The translations under genes were made by a program, and so were the position numbers. From positions 1 through 31,744 of the IMG/VR virus record IMGVR_UViG_3300043592_000003: DNA of 31,744 bases; one strand, 5' to 3'. The stretch's first letter is position 1, and each line of letters begins with the position of its first letter. The DNA comes from a virus. Under the pieces are notes generated by a model. The model ran no database searches, was not told the DNA's origin, and worked only from the letters and a program-made list of their open reading frames with translations. Below are positions 13,545 to 20,040 of this stretch, in pieces.

Positions 13545-14141
13545 ATGAATACCACCGACGGGGAAGTCTGCAAGCTGCACCTTGGCGAAGGTGGCGAAGG
13601 TGTAGTCATGCGAATAGGGGAAAATCTTGTTCAGAAGAAGTGGAAAAATCCGTTCTTTACGTCGAGTGGCGATCCTGACACTAACACATCTGAGGCGGTG
13701 CTCTTGCGATTCGAAAGAGTTCAAAAAGCGATTGACCTACTCCCGCGTTCGTATCGTGAGCGGGTCAGAATGCCCGAGTTTGTCGGGTACGAGGGGTCAA
13801 GGGCCGGGGTCGGTACTTCCGGCGACCTCGTGACATACCACGAGTATGTGGATGGTGGTGTCTTTGACGGTGGTGTCTTTGTTGGCAATTTACCGGACGA
13901 TTTTAGAGCAATGCTCGGCCGGGTCTTCATTGACGCGTGGGGGGACAATATTCGCGTAGATGTGAAAGGGATTATATGCTTAGTGGATGTCGCGGTCACT
14001 CCGGAGGCGCTGTCGGCGCTGGAAAACCGGACGATCCTTGTTGACAAATACGCCGAAGAGTGGTATACTTTAGAGTGGGAGGTAAAGCCTGACGATGAAG
14101 ACCTTGCGGCATATTTTGTTGTTGATCCTACTGACGTTTGA
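13545..14141 (+). CDS. Small protein-kinase-fold-like protein (putative)
   Basis: This 198-residue protein carries a set of kinase-fold landmarks in order. A glycine loop GxGxxGxV lies at residues 14-21 (GEGGEGVV), with lysines at 31-32 in the position of the ATP-binding lysine, and E50 in a following helix. A catalytic-loop-like D130 has N135 five residues later, and D148 (in LVDVA) sits 13 residues after the Asn. Those spacings equal HRDLKPEN to DFG in canonical kinases. The usual His/Tyr before the catalytic Asp is absent, and only about 50 residues follow, so the C-lobe is minimal. It may be a small kinase, a phosphotransferase relative or a pseudokinase. Host modification is inference. 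Confidence 0.5.
   Translation: MNTTDGEVCKLHLGEGGEGVVMRIGENLVQKKWKNPFFTSSGDPDTNTSEAVLLRFERVQKAIDLLPRSYRERVRMPEFVGYEGSRAGVGTSGDLVTYHEYVDGGVFDGGVFVGNLPDDFRAMLGRVFIDAWGDNIRVDVKGIICLVDVAVTPEALSALENRTILVDKYAEEWYTLEWEVKPDDEDLAAYFVVDPTDV
14041..14069 (+). promoter_or_regulatory. Internal sigma-70 promoter inside the 3' end of the kinase-like gene
   Basis: TTGACA (14041-14046), 17 bases, TATACT (14064-14069). The following bases TTTAGA also follow the -10 box of the promoter at 17749. It would supply the gene at 14195 through a leader of about 120 bases containing a ribosome-site hairpin. Confidence 0.7.
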
Positions 14142-14154
14142 TGGCGGTGACGTT

Positions 14155-14190
14155 CATCACCTCCACAAAAAGCATTTACGAAAGGTGGTG
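14155..14190 (+). promoter_or_regulatory. Hairpin that could hide the ribosome-binding site of the next gene
   Basis: CATCACCT (14155-14162) pairs with AGGTGGTG (14183-14190) over eight positions including one G-U. The right arm is the Shine-Dalgarno sequence of the gene at 14195. Opening and closing of this stem could control translation. Confidence 0.45.
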
Positions 14191-14194
14191 CATC

Positions 14195-14488
14195 ATGCGA
14201 CACACGGCAGAAAAAAAAGCAGTATTGCTGGTCGATGAAGAGACTGCATGGTTCCAGAAGTTTATCAACACCGGCGATGTCTGGCGGCTTGAGGGCGCAA
14301 TGGGCCGGGCGGCGATGAACCTGATCGAGCAGGGCCAGTGTATTCTCGGACGTGAGGGTCACAAGGATTTTTGGGGCAACTACGTGCCAAGCCGCGACGA
14401 GGTGAAGGCCGGGACGAAAGGCAGTAAAGAGTTTGCGGCCGAACGACAGGGAGTCAAATACGCGGAAGCAATAGCGGGGGTGGAGTGA
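14195..14488 (+). CDS. Hypothetical early protein
   Basis: This 97-residue protein begins MRHTAEKKAVLLVDEETAWF. I chose this ATG because AGGTGGTG lies just upstream; an in-frame start 54 bases earlier touches the preceding stop codon but has no ribosome site. The sequence is helical and contains GAMGRAAMNLIEQGQCILG and GHKDFWGNYVPSRDEV. Role unknown. Confidence 0.7.
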   Translation: MRHTAEKKAVLLVDEETAWFQKFINTGDVWRLEGAMGRAAMNLIEQGQCILGREGHKDFWGNYVPSRDEVKAGTKGSKEFAAERQGVKYAEAIAGVE

Positions 14489-14697
14489 TGAAGACCATAT
14501 CGAAAGTTGGCCGGACGAAAGTGTACGAGATGGTTGCTGAGACGTTGGCGGCACAGCGCCCGCCCGATACCAGCACCGTCAAGGCGCGGTGGCTGCGGGA
14601 GCAATGGGCAAGTATTGTTGGTGAGTTTTCTGAACGATTTGCAGCGGACAATCCGAACTTTGACCCCGAGAGATTTATGAGGGCGTGTGCGGCATGA
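14488..14697 (+). CDS. Hypothetical small early protein
   Basis: This 69-residue protein begins MKTISKVGRTKVYEMVAETL. The ATG shares a base with the preceding stop (TGATG) and follows GGTGGAG. It is helical and contains ARWLREQWASIVGEF and NPNFDPERFMRAC. The latter resembles the C-terminal helices of small phage proteins with no assigned role. Confidence 0.65.
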   Translation: MKTISKVGRTKVYEMVAETLAAQRPPDTSTVKARWLREQWASIVGEFSERFAADNPNFDPERFMRACAA

Positions 14698-14903
14698 AGA
14701 TCAAACTCTACGTGAATCGAGTTCCCCAAGCAGGTGACACGAGCGTCTATCGCACGTTCGTCATCTACAAGCGTCTTCATGACGAGGTGCGAGTCTTGGA
14801 GATGGTCAGCATCCGTTCGAAACTGATGCGGCGTTGTCATCCTACTCTTGTTGGTGTGACACGGTGTTATCTTGAGTGGGTTGACTATGAGTGGGCCGAT
14901 TAG
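14694..14903 (+). CDS. Hypothetical small basic protein
   Basis: This 69-residue protein begins MKIKLYVNRVPQAGDTSVYR, coupled to the preceding gene by ATGA. It is beta-rich and basic, ending LEWVDYEWAD. No motif recognised. Confidence 0.6.
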   Translation: MKIKLYVNRVPQAGDTSVYRTFVIYKRLHDEVRVLEMVSIRSKLMRRCHPTLVGVTRCYLEWVDYEWAD

Positions 14904-14926
14904 GCGGTTGCAAGTGGAGTTAAATA

Positions 14927-15124
14927 ATGAAAAAACCAATCGCAGATGGAAAGCCGTGGCATAGCGGGGTCGAGCCGATGCCCTCCGGGAATGACTCAAT
15001 CATGGTAGTTGCGAAAGGCACTATCCATTTCGGTTCAGCGTATCAAGTTTCTCAATTTCTGGATGGACGCACAATCATAGCATGGTGCTATGAGAAGGAT
15101 TTTATGTTGTGGTTTTCGGACTAA
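14927..15124 (+). CDS. Hypothetical small protein
   Basis: This 65-residue protein begins MKKPIADGKPWHSGVEPMPS behind a GGAG site eight bases upstream. The second half is beta-like and aromatic (TIIAWCYEKDFMLWFSD). Function unknown. Confidence 0.65.
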   Translation: MKKPIADGKPWHSGVEPMPSGNDSIMVVAKGTIHFGSAYQVSQFLDGRTIIAWCYEKDFMLWFSD

Positions 15125-15161
15125 TGTGACCTTGAGTCGCTGGACCGATTAGGAGGTTGCA

Positions 15162-15557
15162 ATGCGATACGTTTGGCTGATTGCTTTTCTTCTTGTTGCT
15201 TGTGGCGCAGAGCCGACACATGCGCCCGATGTTCAAGGCGCGAATATCACATGGTCAGGGACGTTTCAAGAACTTGATCCCCGGCTACAGGCCGTCTACG
15301 AGAACACCGCCACCTGTCTGAAAGTGAATTTCGGGATTGAGCGAGCGGACGTTGCCCCGGTGTTCTATGAGGCGACAGGCGCGTTTTTGTGCGGCGGGAC
15401 GGAAGCACTCGGTTGTACCGTGTCGGATACGGCAATCTATTTTCAACATTGGATGTCTGGCATATTATCACACGAGACAGTTCATTGGATCGCACGCGTC
15501 GGGAACGAAGCACACAACAACATTCTATTCACAACATGCGACCAACTAGTTCAGTGA
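15162..15557 (+). CDS. Putative lipoprotein with HExxH metallopeptidase-like motif
   Basis: This 131-residue protein has a lipoprotein signal: a short basic start, a hydrophobic core (VWLIAFLLVA) and the lipobox LVAC with the acylated Cys at 14. In the mature part, HETVH at 104-108 matches the HExxH zinc-peptidase motif. It is followed ten residues later by H118 and by E116 in GNEAH, either of which could be the third ligand. Cysteines 52, 77, 85 and 126 could form two disulfides, as expected outside the cytoplasm. A membrane-anchored zinc peptidase acting in the envelope is inferred. The ribosome site is AGGAGGTT. Confidence 0.6.
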   Translation: MRYVWLIAFLLVACGAEPTHAPDVQGANITWSGTFQELDPRLQAVYENTATCLKVNFGIERADVAPVFYEATGAFLCGGTEALGCTVSDTAIYFQHWMSGILSHETVHWIARVGNEAHNNILFTTCDQLVQ

Positions 15558-15566
15558 GGAGGAGCC

Positions 15567-15866
15567 ATGACCTGCTATGTTTGTAACAACGAGATCGCGC
15601 CGAAGGTGGTGAAGCCTGAGAAGTATGACCCGCGAACACTGAACACGTTTCTTACTGTTGGGCGTGACGGTAAGTGGTATCGCAGGATTGACCTGCCGCT
15701 CTATATCGGGCAGGACATGTATCGGCATACCGCGTGTGAGCCGGGGTCGGCACGTTGGTTCAAGGCACAGGACGCCATGCCGAAGCGGAAGCGGTCCAAA
15801 CTGTACGACCTCTTCGCACTGGCTGGAACGGACGAAGGGCGGACAATCAGGGAGGATGCACCATGA
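15567..15866 (+). CDS. Hypothetical protein with N-terminal CxxC
   Basis: This 99-residue protein begins MTCYVCNNEIAPKVVKPEKY, with a Cys pair at residues 3 and 6 and a later HTAC (residues 54-57). These could together form a zinc site. A basic stretch PKRKRSK follows near residue 72. The ribosome site is GGAGGAGCC. The stop overlaps the next ATG as ATGA. Confidence 0.7.
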   Translation: MTCYVCNNEIAPKVVKPEKYDPRTLNTFLTVGRDGKWYRRIDLPLYIGQDMYRHTACEPGSARWFKAQDAMPKRKRSKLYDLFALAGTDEGRTIREDAP

Positions 15867-16288
15867 ACTACATTCACAAGGACGAGGAAATAACGTTCGA
15901 TCCTATCACCGAAACATGGGAGTGGAACGAAGAGACGTTTGCCACATTGAAACTGGCGAAGGTTGCGGTAGACGCGTACCATAAGCAACCGGCGCTTAAC
16001 CTCAAGGCGTTGTACGCGGAATGGGGCGAAACTCATGACCTTGGACCTGTTGTTGTTACATCTGTTATTCGCAAGCACGGTCGTGTGATGGCGTGGTTAA
16101 GACACGGGGGTGGACGCCGGAGCAAAGAGCCTTTGGAGTCGCTATACGAGGATAGCCCTGCGAACCTTGCCTTGGCAAAGGAACTAGCGAAGATCGGGAA
16201 AGAGGTTGCGGCACTCCTCGCTAAACAGGAGACTGTGTTTTCCAAACTCAAAAAGCTGGTGATCCCCGACACGGAGGTGCAGAAATGA
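15863..16288 (+). CDS. Hypothetical early protein with C-terminal coiled coil
   Basis: This 141-residue protein begins MNYIHKDEEITFDPITETWE, coupled to the preceding gene by ATGA. The C-terminal third (ANLALAKELAKIGKEVAALL and on) is a strongly predicted helix or coiled coil, suggesting oligomerisation. The middle is basic (RHGGGRRSKEP). No family recognised. Confidence 0.65.
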   Translation: MNYIHKDEEITFDPITETWEWNEETFATLKLAKVAVDAYHKQPALNLKALYAEWGETHDLGPVVVTSVIRKHGRVMAWLRHGGGRRSKEPLESLYEDSPANLALAKELAKIGKEVAALLAKQETVFSKLKKLVIPDTEVQK

Positions 16289-16458
16289 GTGTGTCAAAGC
16301 CAATGACAAAGCGTGAGAAGTTGGAGGCGATTCAGGCCCGGCTGTACGGCGCATGGGACGATCCAGTGTTGGTGAAGGTTGGACCGTTGACGGGAAATAT
16401 GATCGAGGACGTTCAGTGGATTCTCGATGCGCCGGATGCCTGGGAGGTGGAGAAATGA
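16285..16458 (+). CDS. Hypothetical small protein (57 residues)
   Basis: The frame begins MSVSKPMTKREKLEAIQARL and ends DAWEVEK. Its ATG overlaps the preceding stop as ATGA, with GGAGGTGC upstream; its own stop overlaps the next start the same way. It reads as two or three helices. Function unknown. Confidence 0.65.
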   Translation: MSVSKPMTKREKLEAIQARLYGAWDDPVLVKVGPLTGNMIEDVQWILDAPDAWEVEK

Positions 16459-16634
16459 AGATCAAGTTCAAGAAGATAATGAACAGGGTTCCCGAGGAGG
16501 ACCGGGAAGGACTTGGACAATTCCATCAAAGGTTCGGGGGTGAGGCCGCACTCAAGCTGATCGCACTGCGGCAGCGGTTCAACACTGGTGGCGCGTCAGG
16601 CATTGGGCGCAGACTGGAAAGGAAGACGCGATGA
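16455..16634 (+). CDS. Hypothetical small basic protein
   Basis: This 59-residue protein begins MKIKFKKIMNRVPEEDREGL behind GGAGGTGGAG. It is strongly basic at both ends (GRRLERKTR), suggesting nucleic-acid contact. Coupled by ATGA on both sides. Confidence 0.6.
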   Translation: MKIKFKKIMNRVPEEDREGLGQFHQRFGGEAALKLIALRQRFNTGGASGIGRRLERKTR

Positions 16635-16858
16635 CGACTGAGCATTATATACTGTTCACACTGATCGGACTGCTGGTCCTGTTCAGTGCGCTACAGATCG
16701 CGGGTTATGTCTGGGGGTACTACAAAAACAAGGGAGGTGAGGACAATGGTACGGAGCGTAAAACCTCTTGCGGATCGGAAGGAACAGACGAAGCAGTACA
16801 ACACGGCTGTTCGGCAGCGAGTGAAAAAGATTATTCACCCGAAAGGATGGGGCACTGA
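16631..16858 (+). CDS. Small single-pass membrane protein
   Basis: This 75-residue protein has a hydrophobic span (YILFTLIGLLVLFSALQIAG, residues 6-25) near the N-terminus and then a polar, probably disordered tail. The tail overlaps the next gene out of frame for 113 bases, so either the tail or the overlap is unusual. The start couples to the preceding gene as ATGA. Confidence 0.55.
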   Translation: MTTEHYILFTLIGLLVLFSALQIAGYVWGYYKNKGGEDNGTERKTSCGSEGTDEAVQHGCSAASEKDYSPERMGH

Positions 16859-17018
16859 TAAAGAACACACGAAGAAAGGGACGTGGTGGGAAGTGCGCTG
16901 TGACATCCACGGGACGCGTACCACAGAGGGAAAGAAGGTTCTGACTGTGGCTCCCCCGAAAGGACGGTTCGAGCGAACAATGCGAGGGTGTCCTGTGTGT
17001 CGAGGGGGCATGCGATGA
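16746..17018 (+). CDS. Hypothetical basic protein with C-terminal CxxC
   Basis: This 90-residue protein begins MVRSVKPLADRKEQTKQYNT behind GGGAGGTGAGG. It is highly basic, contains GTWWEVRCDIHGTRT near the middle and ends CPVCRGGMR. C52 and the CxxC, with H55, could form a zinc site. DNA or RNA binding is plausible. Out-of-frame overlap with the preceding membrane-protein gene. Confidence 0.65.
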   Translation: MVRSVKPLADRKEQTKQYNTAVRQRVKKIIHPKGWGTDKEHTKKGTWWEVRCDIHGTRTTEGKKVLTVAPPKGRFERTMRGCPVCRGGMR

Positions 17019-17308
17019 CAGTGACCGGCGAGCTTCTGGAATACCTCTTCGTGGCGGCGTCATTGCCGGGAGCCTTCTTTATCGCTCGAAAGAACATCAT
17101 CGGATTCTACGTTTATCTGGTGGGCGATTTGTTGGCGATACCGTTCGCATGGTACTACGAGCATTGGGCGTTCATGCTGTTGAACGTGGGCTACACAGTG
17201 ATGAACGTGTACGCCATTCTTATTTGGCGAAAGGGGGTACAAGATGTCAAAACCGTGGGGAGCGCCGAAGGAGGGGTCGATGGAGGAGGTCCGGCAAATA
17301 CTCTTTGA
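17015..17308 (+). CDS. Multi-pass membrane protein
   Basis: This 97-residue protein has about three hydrophobic segments (residues 6-22, 28-45, 50-70) containing NIIGFYVYLVGDLLAIPFAW and NVGYTVMNVYAILIWRKG. The helix boundaries and the final aromatic-Trp-Arg pattern are slightly reminiscent of PnuC-like transporters, but the protein is less than half their length, so I do not assign that role. It starts as ATGA and its 3' end overlaps the JAMM-like gene by 65 bases. Confidence 0.6.
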   Translation: MTVTGELLEYLFVAASLPGAFFIARKNIIGFYVYLVGDLLAIPFAWYYEHWAFMLLNVGYTVMNVYAILIWRKGVQDVKTVGSAEGGVDGGGPANTL

Positions 17309-17771
17309 CCGGGCACGGGAGACAGGGAATGAAGTTGGTGCGCTGATCTTGCAGGACGGGCGAGCAGTTCTCCAAGAAGGAAACAGCTACTCAATCGCAT
17401 TCCAACCCGGACTGCACGATCTGGCTGTGGGTATTATTCACACACACCCGCACCCTCTGTCGTTCAGTCTCCAAGACCTTGAGGTTTTTTTGATGGCACG
17501 GAGTGTCAAATGGGTGGAGGTAATCTTGTTGCCGGACGGCGGAGTTCATCGGTTGACGAAGACGAGGGATATGTCGTACCGGGAGTGGCTGTATGCCGAT
17601 GCTGACCTTGAAAAAGTGTATTACCGAGAACTGGTGGATCGTTGGCACAGAGCAGATGGTACACCAACGAAAGCAGACACACTTCGGCGAATATGGGCGG
17701 TCGATAGGGTGGCAGATGCTTTCGCACTGGAGTTCAAAATTGTCACTCTTGACAAATTCAAGAAAGGGTGA
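17244..17771 (+). CDS. JAB/MPN (JAMM)-like metalloprotein, putative
   Basis: This 175-residue protein has the layout of a JAMM metallopeptidase domain: E30 (TGNEVGALI), then H66-T-H68 and a downstream Ser and Asp (S75, D78). The canonical motif is HxHx7SxxD; here the loop is one residue shorter (six). The family includes isopeptidases, RadC and phage tail-assembly JAB proteins. Zinc ligands H66, H68 and D78 are all present, so the site may still function. Position among early genes argues against a tail role. The ribosome site is GGGGG before ATG; an internal ATG at residue 13 is an alternative. Confidence 0.6.
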   Translation: MSKPWGAPKEGSMEEVRQILFDRARETGNEVGALILQDGRAVLQEGNSYSIAFQPGLHDLAVGIIHTHPHPLSFSLQDLEVFLMARSVKWVEVILLPDGGVHRLTKTRDMSYREWLYADADLEKVYYRELVDRWHRADGTPTKADTLRRIWAVDRVADAFALEFKIVTLDKFKKG

Positions 17772-17777
17772 TATACT
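17749..17777 (+). promoter_or_regulatory. Internal sigma-70 promoter with CAATAAGTG downstream
   Basis: TTGACA (17749-17754), 17 bases, TATACT (17772-17777), followed by TTAGATAGG. The CAATAAGTG motif found in the control region recurs at 17793-17801 and covers the GTG start of the next gene. Likely renewed transcription of the replication module. Confidence 0.7.
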
Positions 17778-17798
17778 TTAGATAGGTGGTGACAATAA

Positions 17799-18023
17799 GT
17801 GCTATGCGATGAGTGTCATACAAACAGTGCTGTTATATTATATATAACACCTACAATTGATTTCAATTTGTGTTATCAATGTGCGGCACGTCGCGTTGCA
17901 GTAATGCGGTATCGGATGGCGCAACTGACAAAACAGCTTCGAGTGTTGGATGCAGAGCGAAAAATTAAAGAGGCTTTACCCGAGACGTGGCAAGAGTTTT
18001 TGAAGTCAAAACAAACATCGTGA
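17799..18023 (+). CDS. Small zinc-finger protein with helical tail
   Basis: This 74-residue protein starts at GTG (17799) behind AGGTGG. Cysteines 3, 6 (CDEC), 25 and 28 (CYQC) form a likely four-Cys zinc site, followed by a long basic/acidic helix (MRYRMAQLTKQLRVLDAERK). The GTG is part of a CAATAAGTG motif. A DNA-binding or adaptor role at the head of the replication genes is inferred. Confidence 0.7.
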   Translation: MLCDECHTNSAVILYITPTIDFNLCYQCAARRVAVMRYRMAQLTKQLRVLDAERKIKEALPETWQEFLKSKQTS

Positions 18024-18030
18024 GGAAAAT

Positions 18031-18270
18031 ATGCCAAAGACTGTCATAGCAAAAAACGAGATCGACGAGATCATCATGGACGCGGAAGATGGAGGCTTGG
18101 GACGGGAGGTCGAACTGCCGGGCGAGAACTTTCAGGTAGACATCACGGTCATGGCCGATGATGTTCCGACACACCCTGAACTGGTCGGCGGTACTGTCCG
18201 CGTGGTCCTGAACAAGTATCACCACTACATCGGTCACACAATCTTTTTGCCGAAAGGGGAGGTAAAATGA
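18031..18270 (+). CDS. Hypothetical small protein
   Basis: This 79-residue protein begins MPKTVIAKNEIDEIIMDAED behind GAGGAAAAT. It appears beta-rich, with HPELVGGTVRVVLNKYHHYI in the C-terminal half. Coupled by ATGA to the next gene. No family recognised. Confidence 0.65.
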   Translation: MPKTVIAKNEIDEIIMDAEDGGLGREVELPGENFQVDITVMADDVPTHPELVGGTVRVVLNKYHHYIGHTIFLPKGEVK

Positions 18271-18440
18271 AAATCACGGCGAAAATAAGCGGGAGCATTC
18301 CGGTTGGTTCACACGTACCGGATGCAACAGAGGTTGAGCAAACTCTGACTATGGCGTTTGAAGTCTTCGGCTTTACGGACGTTCTCGTCACCGAAGGTAG
18401 TGTAGTTTTGGAATCGGGCGACGAGATCACGACAAAGTGA
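18267..18440 (+). CDS. Hypothetical small protein (57 residues)
   Basis: The frame begins MKITAKISGSIPVGSHVPDA, behind GGGGAGG, and ends SGDEITTK. It exactly fills the space between its neighbours with overlapping stop-start codons (ATGA and TGATG). Function unknown. Confidence 0.65.
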   Translation: MKITAKISGSIPVGSHVPDATEVEQTLTMAFEVFGFTDVLVTEGSVVLESGDEITTK

Positions 18441-19309
18441 TGCCGGAGAAATCGTTCGAGGTTGACGAAACAAAACTCAGGAAGGTCATCACACTTTTAT
18501 CGCAGGTCTATAATAATCCGAACGAGCAGATGTTCCAACAGGCAAAGCAGATACTCGAAAGCGCGGCAGAAGTTCGATCTTCGGCTTCACCTGTTTTGGC
18601 TGCGGCTGTCGAAGCGAAGATCACAGGCGATTTCTTCGAGAGCAATACGAAGTGGCTGAATGACTGGATTGTTGGAGTGCGACCGGGCGAATTGATTCTT
18701 GTTGGCGGTTGGCCGTTTAGTGGTAAGACGCACTTCATGGTCTGGCTGGCTACGCGGTTCCCCGGAGCAAAGATCGACCACTTTTACTTCGAGGACTTTC
18801 CCGAGGACATGAAGCAGTACTACACCCTAGGATTCAAGGGGAACGGAGGTCTGGATACAGTCTGGTTCGTTGACATGAACGATGTCAAGTTCTCAGCGGC
18901 CACAGTCGGAGCGATTATCAACAAGCAAAAGGCCGAAGGGAACAAGCCCGACATCATTGTTTTGGATCACATCGACGTGATGCAGTCGGTGAGCGGTGGA
19001 AACGGGAATGATTGGCTGGATGCGGTGGGCGTTGTCAAAGAAGTCAAGTCGCTTGCTCGTCGAGAAAATGTTGTGGCAATTGCGGCGAGTCTGGCATATC
19101 CCAAGACGAACGACCGCTTCGGCATGGGCCGGTTCTACCGGGCACCGATGGTCAAGGCACATATCGCGGACGTAGTGTTTATGATCGACGGAGTGGACCA
19201 CGGCGAATACACAATCACGAGAGAGAAGGCGAAGGGTCGTGACCTCACACAAGAATCTTCAAAGAAAAATTTGCGGGTGAACTGGAAGACAATGGAGGTA
19301 GAGGAATGA
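18440..19309 (+). CDS. RecA-fold replicative helicase (DnaB-like), putative
   Basis: This 289-residue protein has Walker A at residues 90-97 (GWPFSGKT) and Walker B at 171-179 (DIIVLDHID), with the RecA-fold spacing of DnaB/T7 gp4-type helicases. It lacks the N-terminal primase-binding domain of full DnaB and is short, similar to standalone helicase cores. The primase is encoded by the next gene, coupled by ATGA, so the two probably act together at the fork. The start is the ATG at 18440; an overlapping GTG just upstream is less likely. A RecA/KaiC-type recombinase is the alternative. Confidence 0.8.
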   Translation: MPEKSFEVDETKLRKVITLLSQVYNNPNEQMFQQAKQILESAAEVRSSASPVLAAAVEAKITGDFFESNTKWLNDWIVGVRPGELILVGGWPFSGKTHFMVWLATRFPGAKIDHFYFEDFPEDMKQYYTLGFKGNGGLDTVWFVDMNDVKFSAATVGAIINKQKAEGNKPDIIVLDHIDVMQSVSGGNGNDWLDAVGVVKEVKSLARRENVVAIAASLAYPKTNDRFGMGRFYRAPMVKAHIADVVFMIDGVDHGEYTITREKAKGRDLTQESSKKNLRVNWKTMEVEE

Positions 19310-20040
19310 CAGTGACAGCGACCTTGTGCGATCACCACTATCTACGAACAATCTCGCCGACGACAAGCCTGTGCCGGTTGTGTGGAGAGTTGCTCCCGAC
19401 GCCCGAGAAGACCTATGACACCGGGCCGCTTGAGATGCCGCCGTTCGTCTACCAGATCACCGAGGACTATTGGCGGCACAACAACCCGTGGCCCAGCATT
19501 ACACGCGGGATGGCGCTCTATTACCGCTGGTACGGGTCCGTCATCTTCGGTCGGCAGTACCTTGTGATGCCGGTCTATGACGCGACCCAGACACCAGTGT
19601 TCTTCTCGGCACGGTGCCTGCGGGAAGTCGCGGATTGCAAGTTCATGGACGAGAAGGGCAAGGTCAGGGTGTCGAAGTATTACACGCCCGTGAACCGGCG
19701 GCGTGTGATGTGGAAGTCGTGGATATTTGACGATGATCCGGAGCCTGTAGAAGACGTGCTGTTGGTAGGCGAGGGGGTGGCAGATGCGGCGTGGTTATCG
19801 AATCTTGCGCCGAGCGTGGCGCTTCTTGGTACAGAAGGCAAACTTGATCGGCCCTTTATTCTACTCCTCGATGGCGACGGGCCGGGTATTGAAGCGGGGT
19901 TTGAGATTATCGAAGAGGCCAAGAGTCGCGGAATCGTCGAGTCAAAGACGGTGATCCTCCCAGCAAACAGCGATCCGACGGACTGGTCAGTTCCTTCACT
20001 ACGCGCTATGATCGAAGAACAGACGGGGGTGCAATTATGA
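19306..20040 (+). CDS. DNA primase, TOPRIM domain
   Basis: This 244-residue protein has an N-terminal zinc-type module (C8, H11, C23, C26), a middle domain, and a TOPRIM core. The core has the conserved Glu in LLVGEGVAD (E156) and the metal-binding DxD in LLLDGDGPG (D189, D191). The layout is like the primase half of T7 gp4, separate here from the helicase. It would make RNA primers for lagging-strand synthesis. It is coupled to the helicase gene by ATGA. Confidence 0.8.
   Translation: MTVTATLCDHHYLRTISPTTSLCRLCGELLPTPEKTYDTGPLEMPPFVYQITEDYWRHNNPWPSITRGMALYYRWYGSVIFGRQYLVMPVYDATQTPVFFSARCLREVADCKFMDEKGKVRVSKYYTPVNRRRVMWKSWIFDDDPEPVEDVLLVGEGVADAAWLSNLAPSVALLGTEGKLDRPFILLLDGDGPGIEAGFEIIEEAKSRGIVESKTVILPANSDPTDWSVPSLRAMIEEQTGVQL

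Noticed and set aside
17015-17308. PnuC nicotinamide riboside transporter
   Set aside because: The protein has only about three membrane spans and 97 residues, too short for a PnuC, and lacks its conserved substrate residues that I could point to.
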